Of a stretch of DNA of 64,000 nt, positions 13,177 through 26,609 are shown piece after piece. Source of the stretch: Botryotinia globosa (lineage: Eukaryota > Ascomycota > Leotiomycetes > Helotiales > Sclerotiniaceae); assembly GCA_014898425.1 (NCBI GenBank), contig RCSZ01000014.1, positions 1,426,001-1,490,000 on the forward strand. Reading direction: 5' to 3'. Each line of letters opens with the position of its first letter. Position 1 is the first letter of the stretch. A program made the translations under genes and the position numbers. Under the pieces are notes generated by a model. That model saw nothing but the letters and a program-made list of their open reading frames with translations. It was not told the DNA's origin and did no database searches.

Positions 13177-13835
13177 ATCTTCTCGTGCTCCCTTCTCGTA
13201 CCGCCTTCTTAATGCCTGGTTATTCGTTTTCGTCTTCTCTTGACTTCTCTTAATGTCTCAAATTTCTTGAATCTTATTCGAGGAATCTCAGATGGATTGC
13301 TCTCCACAGCACCTTGTTTATTTAAAGACCTAAAGGATTAAAAAGAGAAGAAAGATATCACCACTCCCCTTCTCTGCTCATTAAAAGTAGAAAAGAAAAC
13401 AGTAGAATCACGCATCCGCACCGCTACTTGGCAGCATTCTTTTCCGATTTCGAGACACTCATAATGACATTGTTTTGTTTTCTTAAAAAAGGTTGTTCAT
13501 AAAAGGTTGAAAGGCGAAGCTCTTTCATGCTTTGCTTTGCTCTGCTGTGTGGACTTACATCCATTCTAGGTGGGTACCCAATAGTAGGTAGCAATTTACC
13601 ATACCTACTATTTACCCGAACATTCCCACCTCCAGAACTCCCCGCCGTCCCCTTATCAAGTCCATTTGATCCAACCATCAACCATCAATCCACGAAACCT
13701 CTGTGTTGCTATCCCCACCCCCTTTTCTTATGTACGTCCTCATCTAATAAATACCAAAAAGGGATGAAATTTCTTCATTTCTACTTCTTTACTCTCCGTC
13801 TTTCATTCATGTTGCCATAACATAACTTAGTTATA
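13177..13835. other. Intergenic region between spo22 and ert1
   Basis: About 660 bases upstream of spo22 and downstream of ert1, both on the minus strand. Short open frames on both strands (13424-13820) overlap each other and show no recognisable protein. It should contain the spo22 promoter, but no clear TATA box was seen. Confidence 0.45.
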
Positions 13836-15938
13836 TCACCGCTTAACAGGATCTTGAGGTAAGAAGTTTCCAACAATTAGAGATGGGCTATTGGTATTTA
13901 TTGTTAGTTCTTGGTCTTGAAATACTGTCCATCTCAACCACATTTCCTTTTTGCTGACATCCCCATCTTCAATCCCCTCTACCCTCCACATCAAGGGCCC
14001 CCAAAGAAGGAAAAGAATCAAACTCACATCTTATGATCATCCCTTCTCACATTAAACGAAAAGCAACATTTAATCGTTGGGTCTTTACTCTTATCATCCG
14101 GATTCTTTAACGAACAACTCGTCAAAAGTGCTTTCTGATTCAAATCAAAAGCTATAGCTCCGAATTTCTCCCAATAATTGACTAGCGATTCCTCCGTCAG
14201 GATTTCGTGGAGCGCTATTTTTCCCTATTCATAGAAAAGTATCAGTCGTTTGAACAATAGATAGGACTCGGAAGATAGTACCAGCCACAGTTGTAGCATC
14301 TTCCATATTGGTCTTTGCCAAGAACGTTTGAGTGCGAGTGTGGACGAGAATGAAAATCTTCAAAATAACTTACATCCCGTAATTTCTCAATAGGAACATG
14401 TATTAACTCAGCCATTTCCTTGTTTCCCCTAAAAATCTCTCCCGTTCTCCTCCAACAACAAGCTGGAATGGCCATACTTGCAAAAACTCGATCATATTCC
14501 ATCAAACTCCTTTCAAACCACATTTCCACGTAGATGAGTTCGATATCTGTCAATGCTTGCACCTTTTCCCTAAATTTCGGTCGGAAACGATCCAATTGCC
14601 GGAGTATTTTTTGCTTTGAAGCTGGTTGCATATGTCCATCCATATAAGCCGAAAGTCTCGCATACCCCTTAACATAATTGAAAGGCTTCAGCATTCCGGC
14701 GTCGTACTTTGCCCTCAACAATAGTTGCATTCTAACTTCGGGGACATCATTACCAGTGGGATCGGCCGCCTGAAGGTAGTACTCGCGGGCTTTATCAATT
14801 GGTATGACACTCGCTGGTCTAGAAATCGAATTTCCTGGTGGATTCAGTCCTGTTGATGGACCACTACCTGAAGCTTGTTGCGCTCCTGATGTGAGCGTGT
14901 TGGAATTGCCTCCTGACAACATTGAACCAGCTTGATCAGGATAAAAATTTGATGTGCCTTCCGTACCTAGAGCTCCGTCGTCTATAAGACTATTATTGAG
15001 GAAATCGTTCAGAAGATTGTACTCGTTGGTGACTTCCGGTGCGTTGAACATGTACGATGGATGGTAGTTATGCATATCTTGAAATTGGTTTTGCGACCCA
15101 AGCCAGTCATTCGGATACCCAAGAACTATAACGAAAAAGGATTAATACGTGCCCAATATTTCAGAGTCATCTCGGAGACATGAGGAAAACTAGGGGAATA
15201 TAAAGCATCATACATTGATTGTTGCTGCTACTATTGAGAGCATTCGCTTGTATCCCAGAAACCGGCGCAGGCTGGACCAGCTGAAGAGGGACACCGCGGG
15301 ATATTGCTGGTGCTCCAAGACTCAATTTGTTTTCCTGAACTTGATCTTGACCTTGTTGCTCTGCCGTGACGAACGAGTTATTTAGACTATTGTCAAGAGA
15401 ATTTTCGAGCTTAAGACCTGGCGGTGTCCCTCCCAGCTCCTCCGCTGTTCCTGCTGTAGCGTTGTTGTTATGGTGATGCTGCTGACTTTTCGCCGCTGCC
15501 TTCTTCGTGGACGACTCCGGTTCGCGGGGCTCATCATGACAGAGATGCCCAATTCCACGCTTTGTACACCTCGCGCAAGGTCGTACTAAATCGCATGTCA
15601 TGTGCTGCTCAGGGACAATACCGAATTAGCTGTTGGCCACTGACATTTCAATGTCACGCATAACGGTATGCAAACACCCGTCCAACCCCCCTGGTAGTAT
15701 AACCCAATCGAGTACTCACAGATCGCCGACAGTATACACAAGCTGCACAAGACGTTCTACGATTAGCCAATGTTTCAGATCATGTAATTCAAATTTGGAA
15801 GTCGTTGGTTCCCTTGGGAAACTTCTGCATACCATGATTTACTTTACGCCTCTTCTTCGGGCTCTTGTTTGCGCCAGCAGCTGCAGATGATGCCGGTGGC
15901 TTCGCATCCTGCCCATTGTTGGCTCCATTTTGTTCCAT
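13836..15938 (-). CDS. ert1: Transcription activator of gluconeogenesis, Ert1/AcuK type (six exons, 506 aa)
   Basis: Zn2Cys6 regulator that in Aspergillus (AcuK/AcuM) and yeast (Ert1/Rds2) turns on gluconeogenesis on non-sugar carbon sources; nuclear. Exons are 15938-15833, 15742-15720 (23 bases), 15604-15214, 15125-14374, 14224-14028 and 13887-13836, all GT-AG and in frame. The zinc cluster spans three exons and reads ACVYCRRS plus HMTCDLVRPC plus ARCTKRGIGHLC, preceded by a basic KSPKKRRKVNH segment. The C-terminal half has the PAS-like region with RRTGEIFRGNKEMAELI and ends GKIALHEILTEESLVNYWEK through SLIVGNFLPQDPVKR, typical of this family. The linker is rich in Ser, Asn, Gln and His. 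The start is supported by ccATGG context and by the usual family N-terminal length. The distinctive C-terminus makes other Zn2Cys6 families unlikely. Confidence 0.95.
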
Positions 15939-16505
15939 GGCATCAGAGCCTAAGTTTCATAGGGTTCCATTGGATTGCGACGTTGCGCTGGTCGTTATTG
16001 AAGGGGTGAACGAAGCTTTTGACAGTTGGTAAAATTATGAATTGAAAGGATCCTTTCAGCTTGTCAGCTCAATTCACTACCCATCACACGAGAGTCCACA
16101 ATTCACCTTGCATTAATTGATTATTATAGTAATAAATTACTTATCTAACAGGTTGGGTTAATTTGTGTTGCAAGATTTGGGTTAATGGGATTATTGGATT
16201 GACGTGTAGAACGCGGGGCGACGGCTGCTGCTGCAAATTTCATCGTGAAGCGAGGTTGATCAAGGGTGGTCTAGGTCTAAAAGATACTTTGGTACAAAGA
16301 ACAAATGAATTGTAGATCATCATAACTACATACGTATCAATGATCCAGGAGCAAATTTTGGGTATCTAATACAATAACTATAAAACTAATAGCCGCACAA
16401 CACAAAAATATTCCTGTGGAAGGTTCCTCCCCAACTTAAACATGTAATCCCACTTTCCTTCCACCAAAATCGTTGTGTCTTGCATCAATAACCGTTTTTA
16501 TGTCT
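15939..16505. other. Intergenic region between ert1 and CENP-Q
   Basis: Upstream of ert1 and downstream of the CENP-Q gene, both minus strand. AT-rich with no coding frame. The segment close to 15939 is expected to carry the ert1 promoter and leader. Confidence 0.45.
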
Positions 16506-18301
16506 TTAACCCAGAACAACGTCATTGTACTGTTCGAGATCGAGATGAGTGAAGAGAGCAGCTTGTACAGAAGCTTTACTCTTAGCCATAGCATCGGTGA
16601 TACCTTCAATCTGTTGTAAATTGCCCTTGATACTGTCCACGTGACCATCTATACTTTTAACAATGCCTCCAAGATCTTCATATTTCGAGGCCTGGAAATG
16701 AAATTAGCTGTGTATGAGATTTAGAAACAATAGAAACTTACGTTGAGAGTTATAGAGGAAGTAGCTGCGTTCTCATCTATACCAATATTATCATCGAGTA
16801 CCTTTTGAGTGCTATCAACCTCGAATTGAAGCAATGGGTGAGATTTTCGAGCGGCTTGTCTTCTACTTGTCGCTTCATCCTTTGCATTTGCCTCCAGTTC
16901 TGCAAGATATCTCTCCTCACTCTCAAGTAATATCTCCTCTTTCCTCAATTCGGCCTCCAAAAGGTCATTTGAATGCAAAATCGGTGTGAGTTTATTCTCT
17001 AAAGCTCGGTTGTAATCCAGTATCTTTTCAAAATCAAAATCGTCTTCTGGATTGGTTCTTGTCCCTTTAGGAAATGGCATGCCCTTTCGAACTCTATTCA
17101 AAAGTCGACGGCTTATCATTTGTATCGCTGTACTGGCTTGAGTCTTCTTACGCTCATCGCGAATCTGTAAGACAACTGGTCTTTGTAAATCGATCAATAA
17201 ATCAGAAATCTTGTCCAAGCATCCCGGTGGTAGAGGTTCCCATTTCGTCTTGATAGTTTCGTGCGTCACACGCCGAGTAACAGCTGCTAGATGTTGATAC
17301 GAAGGCGGCTTTGGCTGTTCCTGCTCGGCCCGATTATCTTGTGAATCTTCCACACGGCGACGTTTAGTTTGTTGTTGTGGTTGCTGTTCATCAGTATTCG
17401 GATCCTTTCGCTTCCTTGTGAACTCGGAATTATCTGGAGGTCCAGCTTTCTTGGGTTTTGGCTTTCCAGCTTCCGGTTCATTGGTTTGTGATACATCTGA
17501 TATTCTAACATGCTTCTTCGACTTCGATAGCTGCGATTGCTTCTCAGATGTTTCTTCGATATTCTTAGAGGCCTTCTTCATTGTACGTTCTGGTGCTGAT
17601 GATTCTGGCTCTGTCTGATGGCGCTTTTGTGATCGCGATGACTTGCTCTTTTCGGGCTCAACATGATCCCCATTACTCTTTCTCTCTCTATTGTTTGTAG
17701 TACCCATATTTCCATTCGCAGGTCTTCCGCGCTTTCTTTCCTCTACACCCATATGCGACGCCTTCGATTCACCCTTTGCTTGGCTTCCCACCGCCGCGTT
17801 TTTTGATGGTCCATTACTCGCTGCATGATCAACAACTCCCACAGCAGGTCTGCCTCTCTTCTTCTGCGGCGCCAGGGAACTGACCGCAGTTACCGTTTCA
17901 AGAACATCAGTATTGCTATGGCCACTCAACATTTCTCCTGTGCTATTCGTATTTTTTCTTCCTGTTCTCGTCCTTGTATTGTCATCTTCAGCCTCGACCT
18001 CAATATGACCATGTTCCTCATTGTTCTCCACGTTTTGTTTCGCGATCCCAGAACCCGTTCCTAAAGAAGATCTTCCTCTCTTCTTCTCACTAGACACACT
18101 CATTCCCGCCGGAACCCAAGGTCTTGCCTTCTTCTTTGCAATTCCTCCACCCACTGTATTTATATTTGGACTTTGACTTTGCGCGTTTGCCGTACTTTGA
18201 CTGCTAACACCCACTTCCCCATCCCCGTTATCATTTTCATTATCCTGCACCTCCCACCAATTCGATGGCCTTGTCCTCCTACGCTTTCCTTCTTCTGCCA
18301 T
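16506..18301 (-). CDS. fta7: Inner kinetochore subunit CENP-Q / Fta7 (two exons, 581 aa)
   Basis: CENP-Q (Okp1 in budding yeast, Fta7 in fission yeast) belongs to the constitutive centromere-associated network. Exons are 18301-16742 and 16691-16506, joined by a 50-base intron (GTAAGT...CCAG) in frame at ITLN-ASKYEDL. The start at 18301 (MAEEGKRRR) is preferred over the ATG at 18403 because the family begins with a basic stretch followed by RPSNWWEV, seen here at residues 9-16. The N-terminal half is disordered and holds several AT-hook-like motifs (KKRGRPAVG, RKRGRPANG, KKRGRSS). The C-terminal CENP-Q region starts near PPGCLDKISDLLIDLQRP and includes MISRRLLNRVRKGMPFP, followed by coiled coil (ENKLTPILHSNDLLEAEL). 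Nuclear, centromeric. Confidence 0.88.
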
Positions 18302-18777
18302 ATTGATATCGGTAGCGTATCGTGTTATTGTTGTGCTGTGATCGTGGTGTTCTTCGCCCTTCAACTTTCCCTTCCCCTCAACCCATGCAGCTCTGCGAAC
18401 CAATCACCTCGCTTCTTCGCACTTCAAAACCTCTTGTTGCACGTCTGGTTACACAAACAGACATGGGGCTTCTGCAGATCTACAGTTTTTAGACCAGAAA
18501 TCGAAAGAGGAAGATTGCGCGATTATAGCGGCCTATTAGAACAACTTCGGATACATCATGTATAACATCCTTATCTTATATATAATATCCTTATTTTATA
18601 TATGATCTTTATGTTTAATATATAAAATCTTTGATTTCAAATATTCAAATCTATTTTTTATATTAATTCAATTTAAATATTTATTTATATAAATATTATA
18701 ATTTTTTGTAATGAATATTATATAATATTTTAATTCAAAACTAACTTAAACTAAAACGATTATTATTATAAAAAAAA
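18302..18777. other. Upstream region of CENP-Q passing into AT-rich island
   Basis: The first 250 bases are normal composition and should contain the CENP-Q promoter and leader. From about 18556 the sequence becomes AT-rich with few C or G, marking the left edge of the repeat island. No gene is seen. Confidence 0.5.
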
Positions 18778-18923
18778 TGTTGGAACACGTGACTGAGAGC
18801 GTGTCACGTTCTCCCCCACTTACTAATATAGCTTAGCAATGCCCCCTTCGTACGAAGGGGACAGATATAAATTATAATACTATTGAACTCAATACACCCT
18901 CTTACTAATAAGTCAATCTAACA
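18778..18923 (+). repeat. Solo LTR-like sequence
   Basis: A 146-base block of higher GC than its surroundings begins TGTTGGAACACGTGAC and ends AATCTAACA, the TG...CA ends expected of a long terminal repeat. The TGTTGGA start is common in Ty1/copia LTRs. It contains CCCCCTTCGTACGAAGGGG, a palindrome. No internal domain follows and no matching target duplication can be read in the A-rich flanks, so this would be an old solo LTR. Confidence 0.5.
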
Positions 18924-19077
18924 TATTATATTTTAAAACTAGTAATAGAACTATGAAATAAACTTTTATATATAAAAATTATATATTAAAAATAAATCTC
19001 CTTTATAATATTTTGTTTTGAAAGATTCATTAAAATATAGTATCATTCATTTTAATAAAAAATCAATTATAAAAATA

Positions 19078-19355
19078 AGTCAACCATCCTACTTTCGGGC
19101 CACTCCTGTTTCGGGCCACTCTTTTACACCAAAAATCACTTTTTTAATCTATTGATATCTCTATTAATATTGAATATAATTCAATAAAAATTTAAATCTA
19201 TATAATTCAAATCATTTCAAATCTGTTTTGAAATTTTTAGATTTTTAGGATTTTTCTAGATCGATTTCTAAAGTTTCGAAATATCGATTTTTAATTATAT
19301 ACAAATTATATATAAATCTAAAATTTCATAAAATCTATAATGACTTTTAAGGAAA
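19078..19355 (+). repeat. Left terminal inverted repeat of the Tc1/mariner-like element
   Basis: Matches the reverse complement of 29449-29730, best in the first 110 bases where the paired TTTCGGGCCAC motifs lie, and still followable through the AT-rich remainder (for example ATATCGATTTTTAAT on both sides). Confidence 0.8.
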
Positions 19356-19489
19356 AATAGTTAAAAATAAATTATAAATTTTTATTATAAATTTATAAAA
19401 GATTTAATCTAAAAAATCTTAAAAAAATGAAAAATTTCTTATAAATAAATATTTAAAAAGATACCCTCAAAATTACAGGGATTATTTAT

Positions 19490-19649
19490 TGTGAGGGCGC
19501 ACAGACCCTCTCTGCACGTGACCGGCTATACTAGCCATTTTAGCTAGTCCTTTCAAGTATAAATTGGAAGCCTCGCTTCCAATTTTCTCTTAGATCTTTA
19601 TCAATAACTAAACCATTAAAACAATTTTTTTTAATTTATAATCCTTATA
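19490..19649 (+). repeat. 5' LTR of the chromovirus (160 bp)
   Basis: Starts TGTGAGGGCGCACAG and aligns with the 3' LTR throughout. The shared core contains ATAAATTGGAAGCCTCGCTT, and both carry TATCAATAACTAAACC. It ends CCTTATA where the other copy ends CCTTACA. Preceded by TTTAT. Confidence 0.9.
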
Positions 19650-21384
19650 GAATTATTAATTACTCTTTAAATTAGATAGAAATTATTTGTATATAGAGTA
19701 TATACGAAATAAATCGGAATTGTTTTTAAAAAAAAAATTACAATAATCTATAATATTATTTAAACAAATCCTAAATTATTTGTAGGTTTTATACAACAAG
19801 ATTAAACTAATAAAAAATAACTATTAGGAATATGAGATTACAAGAATTAATAGAATCAAAAGTATCACCCAATTTATTATTCTCTAAATAAAATAAAACT
19901 TTTTAATTAAAATAAACAATAATCGAAAAAGTATATATAAAAGAAGCTATTAAATAAAAAAAACAATTAGAAATAAATATAGATTAAAACAAGAAAAAAA
20001 TGAATTATTCAAACCTTTGAATTTGATTCAAGAAAACAATTAATATAAATCCTCAAAAAATAAATTATTTAAATCTTCGAATTCAATTCGAGGAAAGAGT
20101 TAATATAAGTTCTCAAAGAGGAAATCAAATTAAAAGTTTCTTATTATTTGAAATAAATAAATCTGAAATCTTTATTTCAATATATTCTTATTCATCAATT
20201 ATTATTAATTGTTATCATTAAATTAATTTACAAAAAGATATAAATAATTAAGCTGCTATAAAATAAAAGGATTCCTCATCTCATTTAAATATATTGAAAG
20301 AATTATAAAAGATTATAACCTAACAAAAGAAATAATTGAAAAAATAAACTAAAAAAAATAAAAAAAGAGAAATAAGAATAATAATAATAGAATATTAATT
20401 AACAATATCTATATATAATATTTCGATTAATAATATTGTGAGATCTAATAATCTACAATTCTTTGTAAATAAAAGAATCCCTATGAATATTAAATCAAAT
20501 AGATTATTATTACTAAGTATTCGAAATATACTAATTATTATTAATGCTAATATTCCACTTATATTATTTATAGAATCCTTTTGAAACAAATCTAGAACCA
20601 AAGTATTTTTATTTTTTGAAGAAAAGAAAATTGATATTAAACTATAAATCATAGAGTTAAAAGATTATTTTATATTAAAAAGCATCTTTGATATTATATA
20701 ATAAATAGTACTAATAAGAAATTATATTAATAAAGATATTAAAAAGCGAATTATATTAATATAATTATATAGCGATTTCTTAATCATTATAAAATTCGAG
20801 AACTGGAATTTTTTAAAAAATTAATTGTTTAATTAATATAATCCTATCGATATAGATCTAAAAGCTAATTTCCAAATAATAAAAACTATTATATTCGAAA
20901 AACAAACGATACAAAACTTCAATAATTATTTCGAATCAATTTTTTGAGATATTTTGTAAATGTATAAGGATTAAGTAATGATTATATATTATTTCATAAA
21001 ATTGATTAAATTTATTTTCTTATATATTTATATAAATTATAATAAAATATTATTTATAATATTCAAAGGATTGAAAATAATAATACAAAATATAGAGAAT
21101 TTTCTATATATATAAAAGCAATTGTTTTCAATTAATAATAAACGAGCTTTTTTCGGCCCTTCGGGGCTAAAAATAACAATGGGCTTGTTAACGCTTTCTG
21201 TAGTTATTTTTTACACTCTTTAGGACCTATATTTATATCTATATTATATAGCTTTTAGAATTCTAAAAATAAATAAGATTAATATTTTTATATTTTTTAT
21301 TAAAATGTGAATTTTGAAGCTATTCAGAGATTGTAAGCTTTTGAGGTGATGGTCTGTGCATCGGTCTAGGTGGGGTATATTCAC

Positions 21385-21562
<178 letters not shown>

Positions 21563-21605
21563 TATAAAAATATTAAAGATATAAATAAACCTCAAAACCT
21601 TATAA

Positions 21606-22108
21606 ATCTTTTTCTAATTCTTTTTCTAATTCTTTTTCTAATTCTTTTTCTAATTCTTTTTCTAATTCTTTTTCTAATTTTTTTTCTAATTCTTTTTCTA
21701 ATTCTTTTTCTAATTCTTTCTTTATTTTTCTTTTTAATTATTTTTTTAAATTCTTCTTTTCTTGATTCTTTTCTTTTATTTTTTTTCTATTTATTTTTTT
21801 TCTATTTTTTATTTTTATTTTTTTTCTTTTTATTTCTTTTTTTTTCTTTTTATTTCTTTTTATTTCTTTTTTTAATTCTCTTTTTAATTCTCTTTTTAAT
21901 TATTTTTCTAATTTCTATCTTTCTTTCTAATTTCTATCTTTCTAATTTCTATCTTTCTAATTTCCATCTTTCTAATTTCCATCTTTCTAATTTCCATCTT
22001 TCTAATTTCTATCTTTCTAATTTCTATCTTTCTATTCTTTTTTTCTATTCTTTTTTCTCTAATAAATCTAATAAATCTAATAAATCTAATAAATCTAATA
22101 AATCTAAT
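21606..22108 (+). repeat. Cluster of pyrimidine-rich tandem repeats (12-, 15- and 9-bp units)
   Basis: Three successive minisatellites: TTCTTTTTCTAA (12 bases) repeated from 21606 to about 21722; TTTCTATCTTTCTAA (15 bases) repeated from about 21912 to 22036; and AATAAATCT (9 bases) repeated five or more times from 22061. The long open frame running through them encodes only Phe/Leu/Ile-rich low-complexity sequence and is not taken as a gene. Confidence 0.9.
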
Positions 22109-23169
22109 CCCTTCCCTTTTCTTTTTAATCTTTTCTCTTATCTCTCTTATTACTAATCAAATCTGAACCAATCAGAATCGTATTAGCAACTTTTTATCGA
22201 ACTTTTTATTACAAAATCAATTAAACAATTAATATATTAATAACAACTCTTTTTCTTTATATAAAAATAATACCATTTAAAAGCTATTAATTCAAAGAAT
22301 ATAAAAATATCAATTAATTATATTTCATAAATCATTTATAACTACTGTACCTATTAATAATAATATCTAATCTAGATTAGGATTTTGATATTCGCTGCAC
22401 AGACCTTACGTACTTTCTAGACCAATCAGCTTCCAGTTATAAACCGTGTTTTAAATCCTGTATGTTAGGGATAAATAAGATTTGAAAGAGGAAAAAAACT
22501 AAATAAGGATATACAATATAATATTTTCAATTCAATTAAATTCAATAATGATTTATATAGAAAAAAGAGAAAAGAAATAAAATTCCCCAAAATTTTAATG
22601 GAATAAAGAAAGAGATATAAAAAAAACAAAATGTATTTTAAATATAAAGAAATAGATTATTAAATTAATAATTATAAAAATTAATTAATTAATAAAAAAG
22701 AAAATAAATAATTGGAAAACAATAGTTTTTTTTAATAATAGAAGTATTAGAATAAAAGGGGGGTAATCATTTCAAAGAAAACTATATTAAATTAAAAAGA
22801 AATCTAGAAAGATTCCTGATTATTATTATAAAAAAGAATAAAGATTTATATAACTATTGATTATCGAATCTAATATAAAAAACAATAATCTAATATCAAA
22901 TACCTAGTGTTATACAATCAATATATTCAGATTGAATTAAAAAAACATTATTAATATTAATTTTAATACAAAAAAAGGAATCACAATAATTAGTAGTATT
23001 AGAATTACATAATATAAGATTATCAATAAAAATAAAGAATCAATTATATTAATATTATAATTACAAGAATATTATAGATTTCCTTTAATTATTGAATATA
23101 GAAAACCTTTTTCAAACAATAATTATCACTTATTTAAATAAAAATGAAGATAAGATATCATTTATAATA

Positions 23170-26000
23170 ATTATCGATTTTGTTGTAATAACGAATTTTA
23201 TTTTTTTAGAAATAATAAAATAGATTTAATATAAAGAATTAAATATATATTATTTATCAATCAGAAATATAAATAAGAATATTTTAAAATCAGTATTTAT
23301 TTTAATTTGTAAGGAAATCAATTTTGAATATTTATTGATTAAAAGCAATATATTATCAAAATTCAAAATTATATTATTAAAAATAGATAATATTATATTC
23401 AAACTTTTATAATTTTAATAATATAATTTGAAAATAAATTGAAGATTAGGCAAAATATTCAATAACAATAATTCAGAATTATAGGTTATATTAAATATAT
23501 TTGATTTTTTGAATTTTATATATAATATAACTAAGAAAGTAGAGATTATATTAAAAAAGGATATAATTATAATAACACTATTATTTCTAATATTTATAAA
23601 TAATAATAAAATAAATTATATAATTATTTAGAAAGTATTTAGGAAAATCTTAGATATATATTCAAAATACTTTTTATTATTTAATAAAAAAAAATAAAAA
23701 AATTATTATTTTATAAATTTGGAATTAATTATAAGATTGTTTTCTGAGAAGATTATCAATTAAAATTTAGATTGCTATATAATCTATTCGAATATAAATT
23801 TAAAGTGTTTAGGAAATATATTATAAAAATATTTGCATTAGGATTTATAAAACTATTAAAATTAGAAACAAAAGTATTGCTTTTATTTGTATACAAAAAA
23901 AATATCAAGGAATTATATTTATATATAGATTTTAAAGATATAAATAATAATATAATATTAAATCAATATCCCATTTTATTTATCTTAGAAATACTGAATT
24001 ATTTTAAAAAAACAAAGGTATTTACAAAACTTAATCTATATAAAATTTACAATTTAATAAGAATTCATTTAAATAATAAATAAAAAACAGCTTTCCATAT
24101 ATATTTCGAATTATTCGAATATTTAGTATTATTATTCGATTTGTATAATACTCCAATCATTTTTTAAATATATATTAATCAATACTTACAAGAATTTGTT
24201 AATAAATCGATTATTATATATTTGAATAATATTTTAATCTATTTGAAAAATAAAAAAGATTATAAATTTTATATAAAATAAATCTTAAAAAAACTATTGG
24301 AATAAAGATTATTTTACAAACTCAAAAAATATTAATTTAATATAAAAAAAATGGAATTTCTAGATTATATTATTTCAAATAAAAGAATTGCTATAAATCA
24401 AACTAAGATTGATTTAATTACAAAATAGCTAATACTAAAATCGATATAAAAAGTACTATTATTTCTAGAGTTTTGTAATTTTTATAAACAGTTTATATTC
24501 AGTTATAACAATATTATATTATCAATAACAAACAATACAAAAAAAAGAAAAAAGTTCGAATAAACTAAAGATTACAAAAAAGCTTTTAGTATATTCAAAA
24601 CCGTTTTTATCAAAACCTTATTATTATATCATTTTATTGTAATATTAGTTTGTTTTTTGAAAACGAATATATTTATCAAAATATTATACAAAATATTATC
24701 ACAAATTCAAAAAGATATATATAAATATTCGATTGTATTTTATTTCTGAAAGTTAATATCAATAAAAATGAATTATATAATATTCGATTAAGAATTATTT
24801 ATAATAATAGAATTTATTAAATATTAGTATTATTTTCTAAAAGAAGTTTAATATCAAGTAATTATTATCTTCGATTATAATAATCTAAAGCATTTTATAA
24901 TCTCTAAAACCTTTATAAAAAAATAAACTAAATAAACAATAATATTATTAACAATCGATTATATTATTATATATAAATTGAGGAAAAGAAACCCTGTTAA
25001 TAATTCTTCAAGAAAAGCAAACTATTAATGCAAGGTAATAGAACTAATATCTTTTTTGAAATTATAAAAACAAATTATAGATTTATTGCTATTATTAAAC
25101 AATCAATCTAATATATTATATCTAATTAAAAATATTATAAAAAGAGAAATCGAGGAAGGTATATTATATACACTTAAAAAATTACAAGAAATAAATAAGA
25201 ATTATATCAATATAAAAAAAACCGAAATCCTTATTATACTTTAGATTAAAAAGATATCAAAAGAAAACCTAAATAATATCTAGAAAAGCTTAAAGCAACA
25301 ATTAGATTTCATTGATTCAATTCGATAATATCAATAATCACACCTCAACCTAATAGGAATTCAATTCAATTTGAAAAAAGAATTATAATATTACAATAGA
25401 ATAAGATTATTTATTTCAATGAATAAAATATTATAAAAAGATCTAATAAAGAAATTCTACAACTCCTCAACTATAGAATATTTCAATAAAAATAAAACAA
25501 TCAGAATAATAAAAAGAATATTATATTAATAAAGAATAAATGTGGATATTGAAGATTATATATACTTATATCTAATTTGTTAATGTAATAAATCATTATA
25601 TATAATAACTATTGAAGAATTAACTTCAATATCTATTCCAAATAGATTATAAGGAGATATAATATTAAATCTAATTATAGATTTATTAATATCAAGATTC
25701 AAAGTAGATTTCAATAATAAGAAAAAAGGAAATATATAATTATACTTTATTTATGATATTATATTAAATATAATTTATAAAATAATAAAAAAGACAAAAT
25801 TCCTATTATATAGAAAGGATATAATATTAATTCAATTTGCTTATATTTTTTTTAAAAAAGATATTTATAGAATATAAAATATCAAATTCTATTATTACAA
25901 ATAAAATAGGTTTGTTTATAAATATATTCTGAATAATATTTACAAAGTATTTAGATATAATCCAAAAATTGTTTATAATATTCTATTTATAAATAAATAG
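23170..26000 (+). pseudogene. Degenerate gypsy pol: reverse transcriptase, RNase H, integrase
   Basis: Reading through stops, one plus-strand frame follows gypsy pol. The longest open piece (23772-24083) contains LYNLFEYKFKVFRKYI, LYLYIDFKDINNNIIL and YPILFILEIL, the RT palm entry. Next comes FELFEYLVLLFDLYNTP (fingers/palm), then NNILIYLKNK at the active-site box, where the usual double Asp has become Asn-Asn through G to A change. KMEFLDYIIS and FLEFCNFYKQFI follow as the RT connection and RNase H start. Integrase is recognised from NKTI, FYW and Cys/His positions near 25500. All stops arise at former Gln or Trp codons. Extent is approximate. Confidence 0.85.
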
Positions 26001-26609
26001 TTTAATTGAAAGATTAAATCAAATTATAAAAGTGTATTTTAGAATATATATTAATTATAAACAAAATAATTAGATAAACCTATTATATTTGATAGAATAT
26101 ATATATAATTCGATTTCTATTTTAAATATTAAGTTATTATTTTTCAAAGCAAATAGGAAAAACATTTTATTATTTCAAATTATTATAATTATAAATAAAA
26201 GATTAAAAGATATAAAACAATTAATAAAAAAATTAAAAAAATTATATTAACAATTAATAGAAAATTTAATATATATATAAAATATATAAGCAAAATATTA
26301 CAATATAAAATATTATTTATTATTATTTAATGCTAAAAATCAAACATAATTATTCTATAAAAATCTAATAATGAACTAAAAATATAAAAAGCTAGAATCC
26401 AAAAAATTAGGATTTTTCAAAATATTCGAAAGTATTGATTTGTAGAGCTATTGAATCAAATTTTCAATGTTTTACAAATATTATAATATTTTCTATATAA
26501 ATTTATTGATATTATATAAAACAATAAAAAGAATGAATAAATTTGAAGATATATTGGAATTATTTGCAGTAGAAATAGTTATAAACAAGGTTTATAGAGA
26601 TGAGATATT

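Noticed and set aside
21130..21260. Possible tRNA or small RNA gene because of the ggcccttcggggc hairpin
   Set aside because: No cloverleaf can be drawn and no box A or box B sequence is present.
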